Assembly (NCBI RefSeq): GCF_001552135.1
Contig: NZ_BCQP01000041.1
Span: 62,001-126,000 of the forward strand
Direction: 5' to 3'
Origin: Actinomadura chibensis NBRC 106107
Lineage (GTDB): Bacteria > Actinomycetota > Actinomycetes > Streptosporangiales > Streptosporangiaceae
DNA length: 64,000 bases
Shown: positions 10,600-18,089 of the stretch, one piece after another
Numbering within the stretch: the first letter of the stretch is position 1
Layout of the letters: each line of letters begins with the position of its first letter
Program-made: the position numbers and the translations under genes
Notes under the pieces: generated by a model
Seen by the model: only the letters and a program-made list of their open reading frames with translations
Databases searched by the model: none
What the model was told of the DNA's origin: nothing

Positions 10600-11411
10600 C
10601 CCGCGTCGCGCTCGTCCAGGTCGAGAGCCCCGGGACGGAGCCGCCCGCGCGGCGCAGGGAGCGCGTCGGGCGGATGGTGGCGGACGCCCGCGGCGCCGAG
10701 CTGGTGCTGCTTCCCGAGCTGTGGCTCCCCGGCTACTTCGCGTTCGACCGGTACGCCGAGCTGGCCGAGCCGCTGGACGGCGACACCGTCGCCGCGGGGC
10801 GGGAGTGGGCCCGTGACCTGGGCTGCTTCCTGCACCTCGGCACCGTCCTGGAGCGGACGCCCGAAGGACGCCTGCACAACACCGCCGTGCTGATCGACCC
10901 GGCCGGGACGGTCGTCCACACCTACCGGAAGATCCATGTGTTCGGGTACCGGTCCCGGGAGGCCGACCTGCTCACGCCCGGCGACACGGTCGGCACGGTC
11001 GCCTCCCCGCTCGGCACGATGGGCGCCACCACCTGCTACGACCTGCGCTTTCCCGAGATCTGGCGGGCGCTGGTCGACGCCGGAGCCGAGGCGGCGGCGG
11101 TGCCCGCCGCGTGGCCCGCGCGGCGCCGGGGCCACTGGCGGCTGTTCACCGAGGCCCGCGCGGTCGAGCAGCAGATGCTGATCCTCGCCTGCAACGCGGT
11201 GGGCGTTCAGGAGGACGTGCCGCTCGGCGGGGCGTCCCGCGTGGTCGACCCGTGGGGGACCGTCCTCGCGGAAGCGGGCGACGCCGAAGAGATCCTGCGC
11301 TGGGTCGTCGACCCGGATGTGGTGAAGCGGACCCGGGAGGAGTTCCCCGTCCTGCGCGACCGCCGCGCGTCCGTGCGCGTCCAGGCCGAGGTCGCGGAGG
11401 CCGGCCGGTGA
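10596..11411 (+). CDS. Carbon-nitrogen hydrolase (nitrilase superfamily)
   Basis: A 271-residue amidase-type enzyme. The Glu-Lys-Cys triad is visible in order: LLPELWLPGY (Glu), YRKIHVFGY (Lys) and TTCYDLRFPE (Cys). The last motif is typical of aliphatic amidase, N-carbamoylase or omega-amidase-like branches rather than true nitrilases. It would hydrolyse an amide or carbamoyl group with release of ammonia or an amine. The ATG overlaps the regulator stop and its own stop overlaps the next start (GTGA), giving a tight operon with the DUF2848 gene and the monooxygenase system. Confidence 0.87.
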   Translation: MTRVALVQVESPGTEPPARRRERVGRMVADARGAELVLLPELWLPGYFAFDRYAELAEPLDGDTVAAGREWARDLGCFLHLGTVLERTPEGRLHNTAVLIDPAGTVVHTYRKIHVFGYRSREADLLTPGDTVGTVASPLGTMGATTCYDLRFPEIWRALVDAGAEAAAVPAAWPARRRGHWRLFTEARAVEQQMLILACNAVGVQEDVPLGGASRVVDPWGTVLAEAGDAEEILRWVVDPDVVKRTREEFPVLRDRRASVRVQAEVAEAGR

Positions 11412-12058
11412 GCGGGCTGACGTTGCGGGTCGGCGCGGACGAACTGCCCTGCTCGCCCCGGCACCTGATCGTCGCCGGATACACCGGACGCGACGAGACC
11501 GCGACCCGTGCGCACATCGAGGAGCTCGCCGCGATCGGCGTCCCGGAACCCCCGTCCGTCCCGGCGTTCTACCCGCTCGACCCGGGCCTGCTGACCGGCG
11601 GCCCCGCGATCACGGTGCCCGGCGGCAACACGTCGGGGGAGGTGGAGCCGGTCCTCGTCCGCCGCGCCGGACGGCACTACCTCGGCGTCGGCTCCGACCA
11701 CACCGACCGCGACCTCGAACGCGCCGACGTCGCGGCCGCGAAGGCCGCCTGCCCGAAACCCGTCGGCGACCGGTTCGTGGAACTGCCCGGGGACGACGCG
11801 TGGGACCGCGTCCGCGTCGAGTGCAGCGTCGACGGCCGTCCGTACCAGTCCGGCACCCTCGCCGAGCTGCGCACCCCCACCGACCTGCTGGATCGGCTCG
11901 CCGCCGAGTTCGGCGACCTGGACGGAGACCTGGTCGTCTTCGCCGGGACCCTGCCGCTGCTGGACGGCGGGTTCGTCCCCGGCCGCCGCTGGCGCCTCTC
12001 CCTCACCGTCGACGGCACCACCCTGACCTGTGACTACAAGACAGAACGGAGGGCGTAG
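11408..12058 (+). CDS. DUF2848 family protein
   Basis: A 216-residue cytoplasmic protein that matches the DUF2848 family by its pattern: LIVAGYTGRDETATRAHIEELAAIGV near the N-terminus, a central GVGSDHTDRDLE segment, and a C-terminal FAGTLPLLDG followed by beta strands. The family resembles fumarylacetoacetate-hydrolase-type folds in overall composition, but no function is established. GTG 11408 overlaps the amidase stop (GTGA). Its place between an amidase and an HpaB-type monooxygenase suggests a hydrolytic or isomerising step in the same pathway; this is inference from context only. Confidence 0.75.
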   Translation: MSGLTLRVGADELPCSPRHLIVAGYTGRDETATRAHIEELAAIGVPEPPSVPAFYPLDPGLLTGGPAITVPGGNTSGEVEPVLVRRAGRHYLGVGSDHTDRDLERADVAAAKAACPKPVGDRFVELPGDDAWDRVRVECSVDGRPYQSGTLAELRTPTDLLDRLAAEFGDLDGDLVVFAGTLPLLDGGFVPGRRWRLSLTVDGTTLTCDYKTERRA

Positions 12059-12060
12059 CG

Positions 12061-13512
12061 ATGCGCACCGGAGCCGAGTACCTCACCGCGTTGAAGGACG
12101 CACGCGAGATCTACCTCGACGGCGAGCGCGTCGCGGACGTGACGGACCATCCCGCGTTCGCGCCGATCGCCGCGACGATGGCCGAGCTGTTCGACCTCGC
12201 CGCCGACCCGGCCAACAAGATGACCTGCCACGCGCCGGAGACCGGCGCGGAGGCGAACCTCGTGTTCACGATCCCGCGCAGCCGCGACGACCTGACCGCG
12301 CGGCGGCACGCGATCGAGACGTGGGCGCGGCACACCCGCGGCTGGGTCGGCCGCAGCCCCGACCACGTCGGGTCGTTCCTCGCGGCGTTCGCCTCGGCCC
12401 CCGAGTCGTTCGCCACCGAGCGGCGCGACCTGTCGGCGAGCGTGACCGGCTACCACCGGCGGCTCCTGGAGGAGGACCTGTACGTCTCGTACGCGATCAT
12501 CCCGCCGCAGGTGTCGCGGGCGACGACCGCGCACGCGTGGGACGGCGACTTCGTCCAGGCCGGCGTCGTCGAGGAACGCCCGGACGGCGTCGTGGTGCGC
12601 GGCGCGCAGATGCTCGCCACGGGCGCCGCCGTCGCCGACGAGATCTTCGTCTCCTGCATCAAGCCGCTCACCCCGGACGACCGCGACTTCGCCGTCGGCT
12701 TCACCGTCCCGGTCTCGGCGGACGGGCTGAAGCTGTACTGCCGCCGCCCGTACGCGACCACCGGCAGCCCCTACGACTACCCGCTGTCCACCCGCTACGA
12801 CGAGACCGACGCGCTCGTCGTCCTGGACGACGTGTTCGTGCCCTGGGAGCGGGTGTTCGTCGACCGGGACGTGGACGGCCTGCGCCGCCAGTTCTTCACC
12901 ACCGGCGCGCACGTCCTCGGCAACTGGCAGGCCCAGATCCGGTTCACCGTGAAACTGCGCTTCGTCGCCGGGCTCGCCGGGAAGATCGCCGACGTCAACG
13001 GCGTCGGCCGGATCCCCGGCGTCCAGGAGAAGCTCGGCGAACTGGCCGGGCTGGCGTCGCTGGTCGAGTCCGCCGTCCTCGCCGCCGAGTACCGCGCCGC
13101 GCCCGACGGGAACGGCATGTGGCGGCCGGACGCCCGCGCCGTCTACGGCGCGATGGGCCTGCAAGCCGAACTGTACCCGCGCGTCCTGGCGATCCTGCGC
13201 GACCTCGCGGGCGGCGGGGTGCTGCAACTGCCGTCCAGCGTCGCCGACCTGCACAACCCCGCGACGCGCGCGGACATCGACCGCTACGTCCAGTCGCCCG
13301 GGGTCGAGGCCGTCGAACGGGTGAAGCTGTTCAAGCTCGTCTGGGACGCGATCGGATCGGAGTTCGCGGGCCGCCACCACCAGTACGAGATGTTCTACGC
13401 CGGCGCCCCGTTCGTCGCGAAGGGCTACGCCTACCGCAACTTCGGCTACGACCAGGCCATCGCGGACGTCGACGCCTTCCTGGCCGGCTACACCGACACT
13501 TCCGCCGCCTGA
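12061..13512 (+). CDS. HpaB-type FADH2-dependent monooxygenase, large component
   Basis: A 483-residue member of the 4-hydroxyphenylacetate 3-hydroxylase/chlorophenol monooxygenase family. It starts with the characteristic MRTGAEYLTALKDAREIYLDGERV block, continues with PSVQ/HDYP-type regions (SYAIIPPQVSRATT), and has the substrate/flavin-binding middle around RGAQMLATGAAVADEIFVS and a C-terminal helical bundle ending with the DRYVQSPGVEAVERVKLFKL helix. These enzymes use reduced flavin supplied by a separate reductase to hydroxylate phenols ortho to the hydroxyl group, or to oxidise related substrates. The flavin reductase two genes downstream at 13889 is the likely partner. The gene starts 2 bases after the DUF2848 stop; a purine-rich GAACGGAGG lies just upstream. 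Confidence 0.9.
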   Translation: MRTGAEYLTALKDAREIYLDGERVADVTDHPAFAPIAATMAELFDLAADPANKMTCHAPETGAEANLVFTIPRSRDDLTARRHAIETWARHTRGWVGRSPDHVGSFLAAFASAPESFATERRDLSASVTGYHRRLLEEDLYVSYAIIPPQVSRATTAHAWDGDFVQAGVVEERPDGVVVRGAQMLATGAAVADEIFVSCIKPLTPDDRDFAVGFTVPVSADGLKLYCRRPYATTGSPYDYPLSTRYDETDALVVLDDVFVPWERVFVDRDVDGLRRQFFTTGAHVLGNWQAQIRFTVKLRFVAGLAGKIADVNGVGRIPGVQEKLGELAGLASLVESAVLAAEYRAAPDGNGMWRPDARAVYGAMGLQAELYPRVLAILRDLAGGGVLQLPSSVADLHNPATRADIDRYVQSPGVEAVERVKLFKLVWDAIGSEFAGRHHQYEMFYAGAPFVAKGYAYRNFGYDQAIADVDAFLAGYTDTSAA

Positions 13513-13529
13513 CCCGTCCGGAGACCACC

Positions 13530-13877
13530 ATGGCCAAGCCCGAACACGAGTTCTTCCCCGCCGACAAGATCGGCTTCACCCCGTGCGAGGGGGACGTCCC
13601 GCAGCTCACCGAGCGCATCCTCGCCGCCGACGCCGCGTCCGGTGTCGCGACCCGGATGCTGCGCTTCGAACCCGGCACCGACACCACCCCCAACGGCGTC
13701 CAGAAGCACGACTTCTGGGAGGAGGTCTACATCCTCGAAGGATCGATCACCGACCTGCGGCTCGGGGAGACGTTCACCCCCGGGATGTACGCGTGCCGCC
13801 CGCCCGGCATGGAGCACGGGCCGTGGCGCAGCGACGACGGATGCCTCACCTTCGAGGTCCGCTACCGCGTCCGATGA
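13530..13877 (+). CDS. Small cupin-domain protein
   Basis: A 115-residue single-domain cupin. The metal motif region reads KHDFWEEVYILEGSI, with His, two Glu and a later His in PPGMEHGPW, the usual ligand set for a non-haem metal. Proteins of this size act as ring-cleavage or acetophenone-type dioxygenases, isomerases, or effector-binding folds. Located between a phenol hydroxylase and its flavin reductase, it may act on the hydroxylated product. ATG 13530 lies 17 bases after the HpaB stop. The stop codon overlaps a possible upstream start of the reductase gene. Confidence 0.75.
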   Translation: MAKPEHEFFPADKIGFTPCEGDVPQLTERILAADAASGVATRMLRFEPGTDTTPNGVQKHDFWEEVYILEGSITDLRLGETFTPGMYACRPPGMEHGPWRSDDGCLTFEVRYRVR

Positions 13878-13888
13878 AAGGCACCGCC

Positions 13889-14419
13889 ATGTCCGCAACC
13901 GCAGGCCCCACGGATGTCGTAGACCCGGCGACGATGCGCCGCGTGATGGGCCGCTTCGCCACCGGCGTCGCCGTCATCACCGCCCTGGACGGGCGCGGCG
14001 ACCCGCACGGGATGACCCTCAACTCCCTGACCTCGGTCTCCCTGGAACCGCCGATCCTGCTGGTCTGCTTCAACACCCGCGCCCGCACCGCCGTCGCGGT
14101 CGCCGAGTCCGGACGCTTCGCCGTCTCGATCCTCGCCGCCCGCCAGGAACCCATAGCGCTGCGGTTCGCCGGACGGGGCGAGGACCACTTCGCCGGCCTG
14201 CCGCTGACCTACGGCGAACACGACGTCCCGGTCGTCCCGAACGCGCTCGCACACCTCGAATGCACCGTCGACCGCACCGCCAAGGCCGGCGACCACATCG
14301 TGGTATTCGGCGCGGTAGAACGAACCTGCGACCGAGAAGGCCCACCCCTAACCTTCCTCAGCGGCCACTTCGGCGACTACACCCCTAAAAACCACAACCC
14401 CCACCCCTGGACCTTCTAA
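13889..14419 (+). CDS. Flavin reductase (HpaC-like)
   Basis: A 176-residue NAD(P)H:flavin oxidoreductase of the flavin-reductase-like (split-barrel FMN-binding) family. The block MRRVMGRFATGVAVITA followed by GMTLNSLTSVSLEPPILLVCFN is diagnostic, and the C-terminal FLSGHFGDY is typical. It should supply FADH2 to the HpaB-type oxygenase at 12061. ATG 13889 follows AAAGG (13877-13881) at a good distance; an in-frame ATG at 13874 overlapping the cupin stop (ATGA) is the alternative and adds five residues. This is the last gene of the cluster on this strand. Confidence 0.88.
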   Translation: MSATAGPTDVVDPATMRRVMGRFATGVAVITALDGRGDPHGMTLNSLTSVSLEPPILLVCFNTRARTAVAVAESGRFAVSILAARQEPIALRFAGRGEDHFAGLPLTYGEHDVPVVPNALAHLECTVDRTAKAGDHIVVFGAVERTCDREGPPLTFLSGHFGDYTPKNHNPHPWTF

Positions 14420-14552
14420 CCACCCCCCAGGAGAAGACACCGCCGACGGACGCCCACGCGGAAGGACCAGTAACGGGGTGCAGCAGGCACGGTGCGCTGG
14501 CTGGCGCTGCGTGGGTGATCGGCGCTCCAGCTGTTTGGTGGGTGGGGGCGGG

Positions 14553-15125
14553 TTAGTAGGCGGCCTGGATGCTGGAGCCCGCTTTTGGCTGCTTGAAGAC
14601 GCGGTGGACCATGTCGCTGAAGTAGTCGAGGTCGAGCGAGTCGTATGACGGGTCGAAGCAGTTCTGGTCGTAGCGCTCGCAGAACACTACGCAGTCGGCG
14701 TAGTAGGGGTGGTCCTTGTACTTGTCGCGGGCGTGGCGGTCGGCGCCGATGTGGTGGGCGTAGTAATAGGCCTGGAACAGCGGGTGCTTCTCGATGATCC
14801 AGGCGATCCGCTCGGAGACGAAGGGACGCAGGATGGAGGCCACGAACGGCCCGTGGCTGTAGGGGGCCAGTTCGTCCCCGATGTCGTGGACCAGGGCGGC
14901 CACGACGTATTCCTCGGGGCGGTCGTCCCGCAGTGCGCGGGTGGCCGACTGGAGGGAGTGCTCAAGGCGGGTCACCCGGCTTGGCCCCTGGAAGTCGCCG
15001 AGAACGCGTACGGCCGCGAGAATGCGCTCCGGCAACTTGGCGGCGTCCGCGCGGAAGTCGGCTTCAATCAGCTCGATGTCGTGCGCGGTCATGTCCTTCA
15101 TGCGCGTGTAGCTGACCATTTCCAT
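14553..15125 (-). CDS. HD-domain protein, possible PhnZ-like diiron oxygenase
   Basis: A 190-residue all-helical HD-domain protein. Candidate metal ligands are His56 in RLEHSLQSA, the His80-Asp81 pair in AALVHDIGD, His91, His114 in EKHPLFQAY and Asp153. The RLEHSLQ and VHDIGD spacing resembles the mixed-valent diiron oxygenases of the PhnZ/TmpB group, which cleave C-P or C-C bonds, more than the nucleotide phosphohydrolases; this is a judgement by eye. ATG 15125 was chosen with AGGA 9-10 bases upstream; the frame stays open further up to 15404 but that stretch looks non-coding and enters the divergent promoter region. It is transcribed away from the second ABC importer, with a shared control region. 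Confidence 0.7.
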   Translation of the reverse strand: MEMVSYTRMKDMTAHDIELIEADFRADAAKLPERILAAVRVLGDFQGPSRVTRLEHSLQSATRALRDDRPEEYVVAALVHDIGDELAPYSHGPFVASILRPFVSERIAWIIEKHPLFQAYYYAHHIGADRHARDKYKDHPYYADCVVFCERYDQNCFDPSYDSLDLDYFSDMVHRVFKQPKAGSSIQAAY

Positions 15126-15498
15126 GGCGATTCCATCCTCGCTCGAACGGACGTGGATGCCGGAGCGGCAACGAATGGCGGCTTGAATCGACGGGTCTTT
15201 TCGGCAGGCGGCCGCCGCCCCGGTCAGGGCTTTTCTTCCCCGGCCGTCCTGCCCGGGGAGCGCTCTTCGACGCAAAGGTAGATTATTCGACACCATGTGG
15301 CAACCCCCTCGCTTGGGGTTCGTTCGCTGTTCGTGCGTTGGGGGGCTTGCCGGGGGAGTCGATCGGCTGCGCTCCGGCCCTCGGGCCGTCGAAGCCATGG
15401 TCACGGCGGTTGTGCGATCGCGTCGCCGACCCTTGACCGGTCAGTGGGCTGACACTATCGTCGATTTTCCAACGCAACCGTCATGAGGTGAGGGCCGC
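15126..15498. other. Divergent intergenic region between HD gene and second importer
   Basis: This 370-base gap holds no convincing gene. It contains a hairpin-forming repeat AACCCC (15302-15307) and GGGGTT (15315-15320), and on the plus strand a good promoter at 15433-15461 described separately. The part next to the HD gene is moderately AT-richer (GATTATTCGA near 15281), as expected for a promoter facing left. Confidence 0.5.
15433..15461 (+). promoter_or_regulatory. Promoter with palindrome for second ABC importer
   Basis: TTGACC (15433-15438) and TATCGT (15456-15461) are separated by exactly 17 bp, a near-ideal spacing. A perfect 10-bp palindrome, TGACCGGTCA (15434-15443), covers the -35. 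A repressor bound there would block transcription of the operon that starts with the binding protein at 15499. The TetR regulator at the end of the same gene group is a candidate, although its own promoter carries different dyads. Confidence 0.55.
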
Positions 15499-17103
15499 AT
15501 GCGAAACAAGGTCAACCGGCGGACGGCATCGGTGTGGGGCTCTGGAGCATGCGTCGCCTTTCTGGCCCTCGCCGGGTGTGGCGGTCAGGGATCGCCGGGC
15601 GACTCCGGGGGGAAAGTCGGCGATCTTTCGATTCGGCTTGAATCCGACTGGGACTCGCTGGATCCGGCCAAGGCGCAGGGCACCTACGCCTTTCAGGTGA
15701 TCGAGTCGCTGTACGACCGGCTCGTCGCGATCGGGAACGGCAAGGTCGTGCCCTACCTGGCGACGTCGTGGAAACAGACCCCCGACTCGGTCACCTTCAC
15801 CCTGCGGTCCGGGGCGACCTGTAGCGACGGCCAGGCCCTGACGCCGGGTGTCGTCGCCGACTCGCTGAAGCGCCTCGGCGACCCCAAGACCAAGGCGCCG
15901 TACGCGCGACTGGTCTTCGGGTCGGCCGGCTACACCGTGACCTCCGACGACAAGGCGAACCAGGTCACCGTGCGCACGGCCAAGCCGTACAGCGACCTGC
16001 TGGAGGGTCTGGCCCAGCCGATGGCCTCCATCGTCTGCCCGGCCGGGCTGAAGAAGCCGGACGCGCTCGGTGCGACGCCCGCCGGAAGCGGGCCCTACAC
16101 GCTGACCAAGTCCGTCCGCGGCTCGCAGTACACGCTGACGGCCCGGTCCGGGTACGGGTGGGGCCCGCAGACCGGCAAGGCGCACTACTACCCCCGGCAG
16201 GTCACCTTCCGGGTGGTGTCGAACCAGAGCACGGCCGCCAACCTGCTCACCACCGGCCAGCTCGGCATCGGTGCCATCTCCGGTGCCGACATCCAGCGCC
16301 TTCAGTCCAACAGGTCGGTGACCAGGACGTCCCAGCTCACCAACGGGTCCTACTTCCTTGTCTTCAACCAGGCCGCCGGGCGCCCCGGCGCCGATCCGGC
16401 GGTCCGCAGGGCGCTCGCGCTGGCGGTCTCCGCCTCGTCGTTCAACAAGGCGGCGATGTACGGGACCTCGGCCGAGGCGCGCAGCGTGTTCAGCCCGATG
16501 ATGCCCTGCTACAAGGCCGTGATGCCCGGCCCGATGGCGGCCGACGTCAACGCCGCCAGGCGGGCCCTGACGGCGGCAGGCTGGTCCGGCGGCTCGGGCA
16601 TCCTCAGCAAGGCCGGGAAACCCCTGCGGCTGAAGCTGGTGGGGACCGCCGAGATCGGGCCGGGCTTCGAGTACGTGCAGGCCCAGCTGCGGTCGGCCGG
16701 CGCCGATGTCACGCTGCGCGACGGCGACACGAAGACGCTGGCCGAGACGCTCTTCGGCACCGGCGACTGGGACGCGACGGTGTACCCGTTCACGCCCCCT
16801 GCCCCCACCCCGAGCGCGCTGAGCCTGTTCGTCACCGGACCGGCCGCGCCGAACGGCACCAACTTCGCCGCGATGAAGGACCCGTCCTACGACGCCGCGG
16901 CGGCCAAGGCCCTCTCGGCGCTCGGCACGGAGCGCTGCGAGGCGTGGGGTGAGGCGCAGAAGGCGCTCCACGACAACGCGAACGTCTTCCCGCTCGTCCA
17001 CCTCAAGACCCACTGGTTCAGCTCGGTCCCGGTGCGCTTTGGGCTGGCCGACGGGGCGACCACCCTGGACATCCACACCGTCACGACGGCGGCGGGATCG
17101 TGA
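15499..17103 (+). CDS. ABC transporter substrate-binding lipoprotein (family 5), second importer
   Basis: A 534-residue receptor lipoprotein with lipobox LAGC (Cys about residue 30) after a basic n-region and hydrophobic core. The mature protein has the family-5 landmarks LESDWDSLDPAKAQGTYAF, VVPYLATSWKQTPDSVTFTLR and RRALALAVSASSFN. It is clearly a different protein from the receptor at 477, sharing family features but not close sequence. GAGGTGAGG (15485-15493) gives a good ribosome site for ATG 15499. Its stop overlaps the next start (GTGA). The thiolase at the operon end suggests that the ligand is a carboxylic acid or ketone catabolised through CoA esters. Confidence 0.88.
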   Translation: MRNKVNRRTASVWGSGACVAFLALAGCGGQGSPGDSGGKVGDLSIRLESDWDSLDPAKAQGTYAFQVIESLYDRLVAIGNGKVVPYLATSWKQTPDSVTFTLRSGATCSDGQALTPGVVADSLKRLGDPKTKAPYARLVFGSAGYTVTSDDKANQVTVRTAKPYSDLLEGLAQPMASIVCPAGLKKPDALGATPAGSGPYTLTKSVRGSQYTLTARSGYGWGPQTGKAHYYPRQVTFRVVSNQSTAANLLTTGQLGIGAISGADIQRLQSNRSVTRTSQLTNGSYFLVFNQAAGRPGADPAVRRALALAVSASSFNKAAMYGTSAEARSVFSPMMPCYKAVMPGPMAADVNAARRALTAAGWSGGSGILSKAGKPLRLKLVGTAEIGPGFEYVQAQLRSAGADVTLRDGDTKTLAETLFGTGDWDATVYPFTPPAPTPSALSLFVTGPAAPNGTNFAAMKDPSYDAAAAKALSALGTERCEAWGEAQKALHDNANVFPLVHLKTHWFSSVPVRFGLADGATTLDIHTVTTAAGS

Positions 17104-18089
17104 AGGCGGCCGCGCCCGCCGACGCGCGCCGCCGCTCCCGCGCCGCCAGGGTCACGGGCTTCGTGGCGCCCAAGGTCGCCCATCTCATGGCGGTCCTCTC
17201 GGGGCTGGTCGTGGCCACGTTCCTGCTGCTGCACCTGACGCCCGGTGATCCGGCCGTGCGGGTGGCGGGGCTGAACGCCACCCCGCAGCGGCTGGCGGAC
17301 GTCCGGCACGATCTCGGGCTGGACCGCCCGCTGCTCGCCCAGTTCGCGTCCTACATCGGCGACGTGGCGAGATGGCGGCTCGGGAACTCGTTCCAGACCG
17401 GCGAGCCGGTGAGCTCGATCATCGCGGCCCGGCTGCCGGTCACGCTGGAGATCGTCGTCGGCGCGATGGCGCTGACGTTCGGGATCGGCATCGGGATCGG
17501 CGTGTGGATGGCGGCGATCACCCGCGAGGGCCGCCATCGCCGGGTCGAGTCGGGCTTCTCCGCGACGACGTCGCTGCTGGGATCGATCCCCGAGTACGTG
17601 GTCGGCACCGTCCTGGTCCTGGTGTTCGCGGTGTGGCTCGGCCTGCTGCCCGTCGCGGGCGCCGTCTCGTGGCAGGGATACGTCCTGCCCGTGCTCGCCG
17701 TGGCGTTCGCGCCGACGGCGGTGCTCGCCCGCATCGTCCGCGTCGAGACCCTGGACGTCCTGGCGCAGAACTACGTCCGGACGGCCCGGGCCAAGCACCT
17801 GTCCGTCCTGCGGACCTACGGGCTGCACGTCCTGCCGAACTCGCTCACCGGGGCCCTCACCGTCGGCGGGCTCATCTTCGCGAGCCTGCTGGGCGGGACG
17901 GTCGTGGTCGAGAACGTCTTCGCGGTCCCGGGCCTCGGCAGCAGCCTGGTCCAGGCCGTGCAGGTCAGGGACTACCCGCTGGTGCAGGTGACCGTGCTGG
18001 TGCTCGGCTTCTCGATCGTGGTCGTCAACCTCTGCGTGGAGGCGGCGTTGAGCATGCTGGACCGGCAGTCGTCGCTGAGGCGGTCATGA
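17100..18089 (+). CDS. ABC transporter permease, DppB type, second importer
   Basis: A 329-residue DppB-like permease. The first membrane helix (KVAHLMAVLSGLVVATFLLL) is preceded by an unusually long, Arg/Ala-rich cytoplasmic N-terminus of about 20 residues. The periplasmic motif LTPGDPAVRVAG, the helix-rich middle, the cytoplasmic loop with RTARAKHLSVLRTYGLHVLPNSL and the last helix agree with the family. GTG 17100 overlaps the binding-protein stop (GTGA). It pairs with the permease half of the fusion encoded directly downstream. Confidence 0.88.
   Translation: MKAAAPADARRRSRAARVTGFVAPKVAHLMAVLSGLVVATFLLLHLTPGDPAVRVAGLNATPQRLADVRHDLGLDRPLLAQFASYIGDVARWRLGNSFQTGEPVSSIIAARLPVTLEIVVGAMALTFGIGIGIGVWMAAITREGRHRRVESGFSATTSLLGSIPEYVVGTVLVLVFAVWLGLLPVAGAVSWQGYVLPVLAVAFAPTAVLARIVRVETLDVLAQNYVRTARAKHLSVLRTYGLHVLPNSLTGALTVGGLIFASLLGGTVVVENVFAVPGLGSSLVQAVQVRDYPLVQVTVLVLGFSIVVVNLCVEAALSMLDRQSSLRRS

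Noticed and set aside
15126..15404. N-terminal extension of the HD-domain protein
   Set aside because: The stretch is open but has no conserved pattern and would overlap the divergent promoter region; ATG 15125 has a better upstream site.
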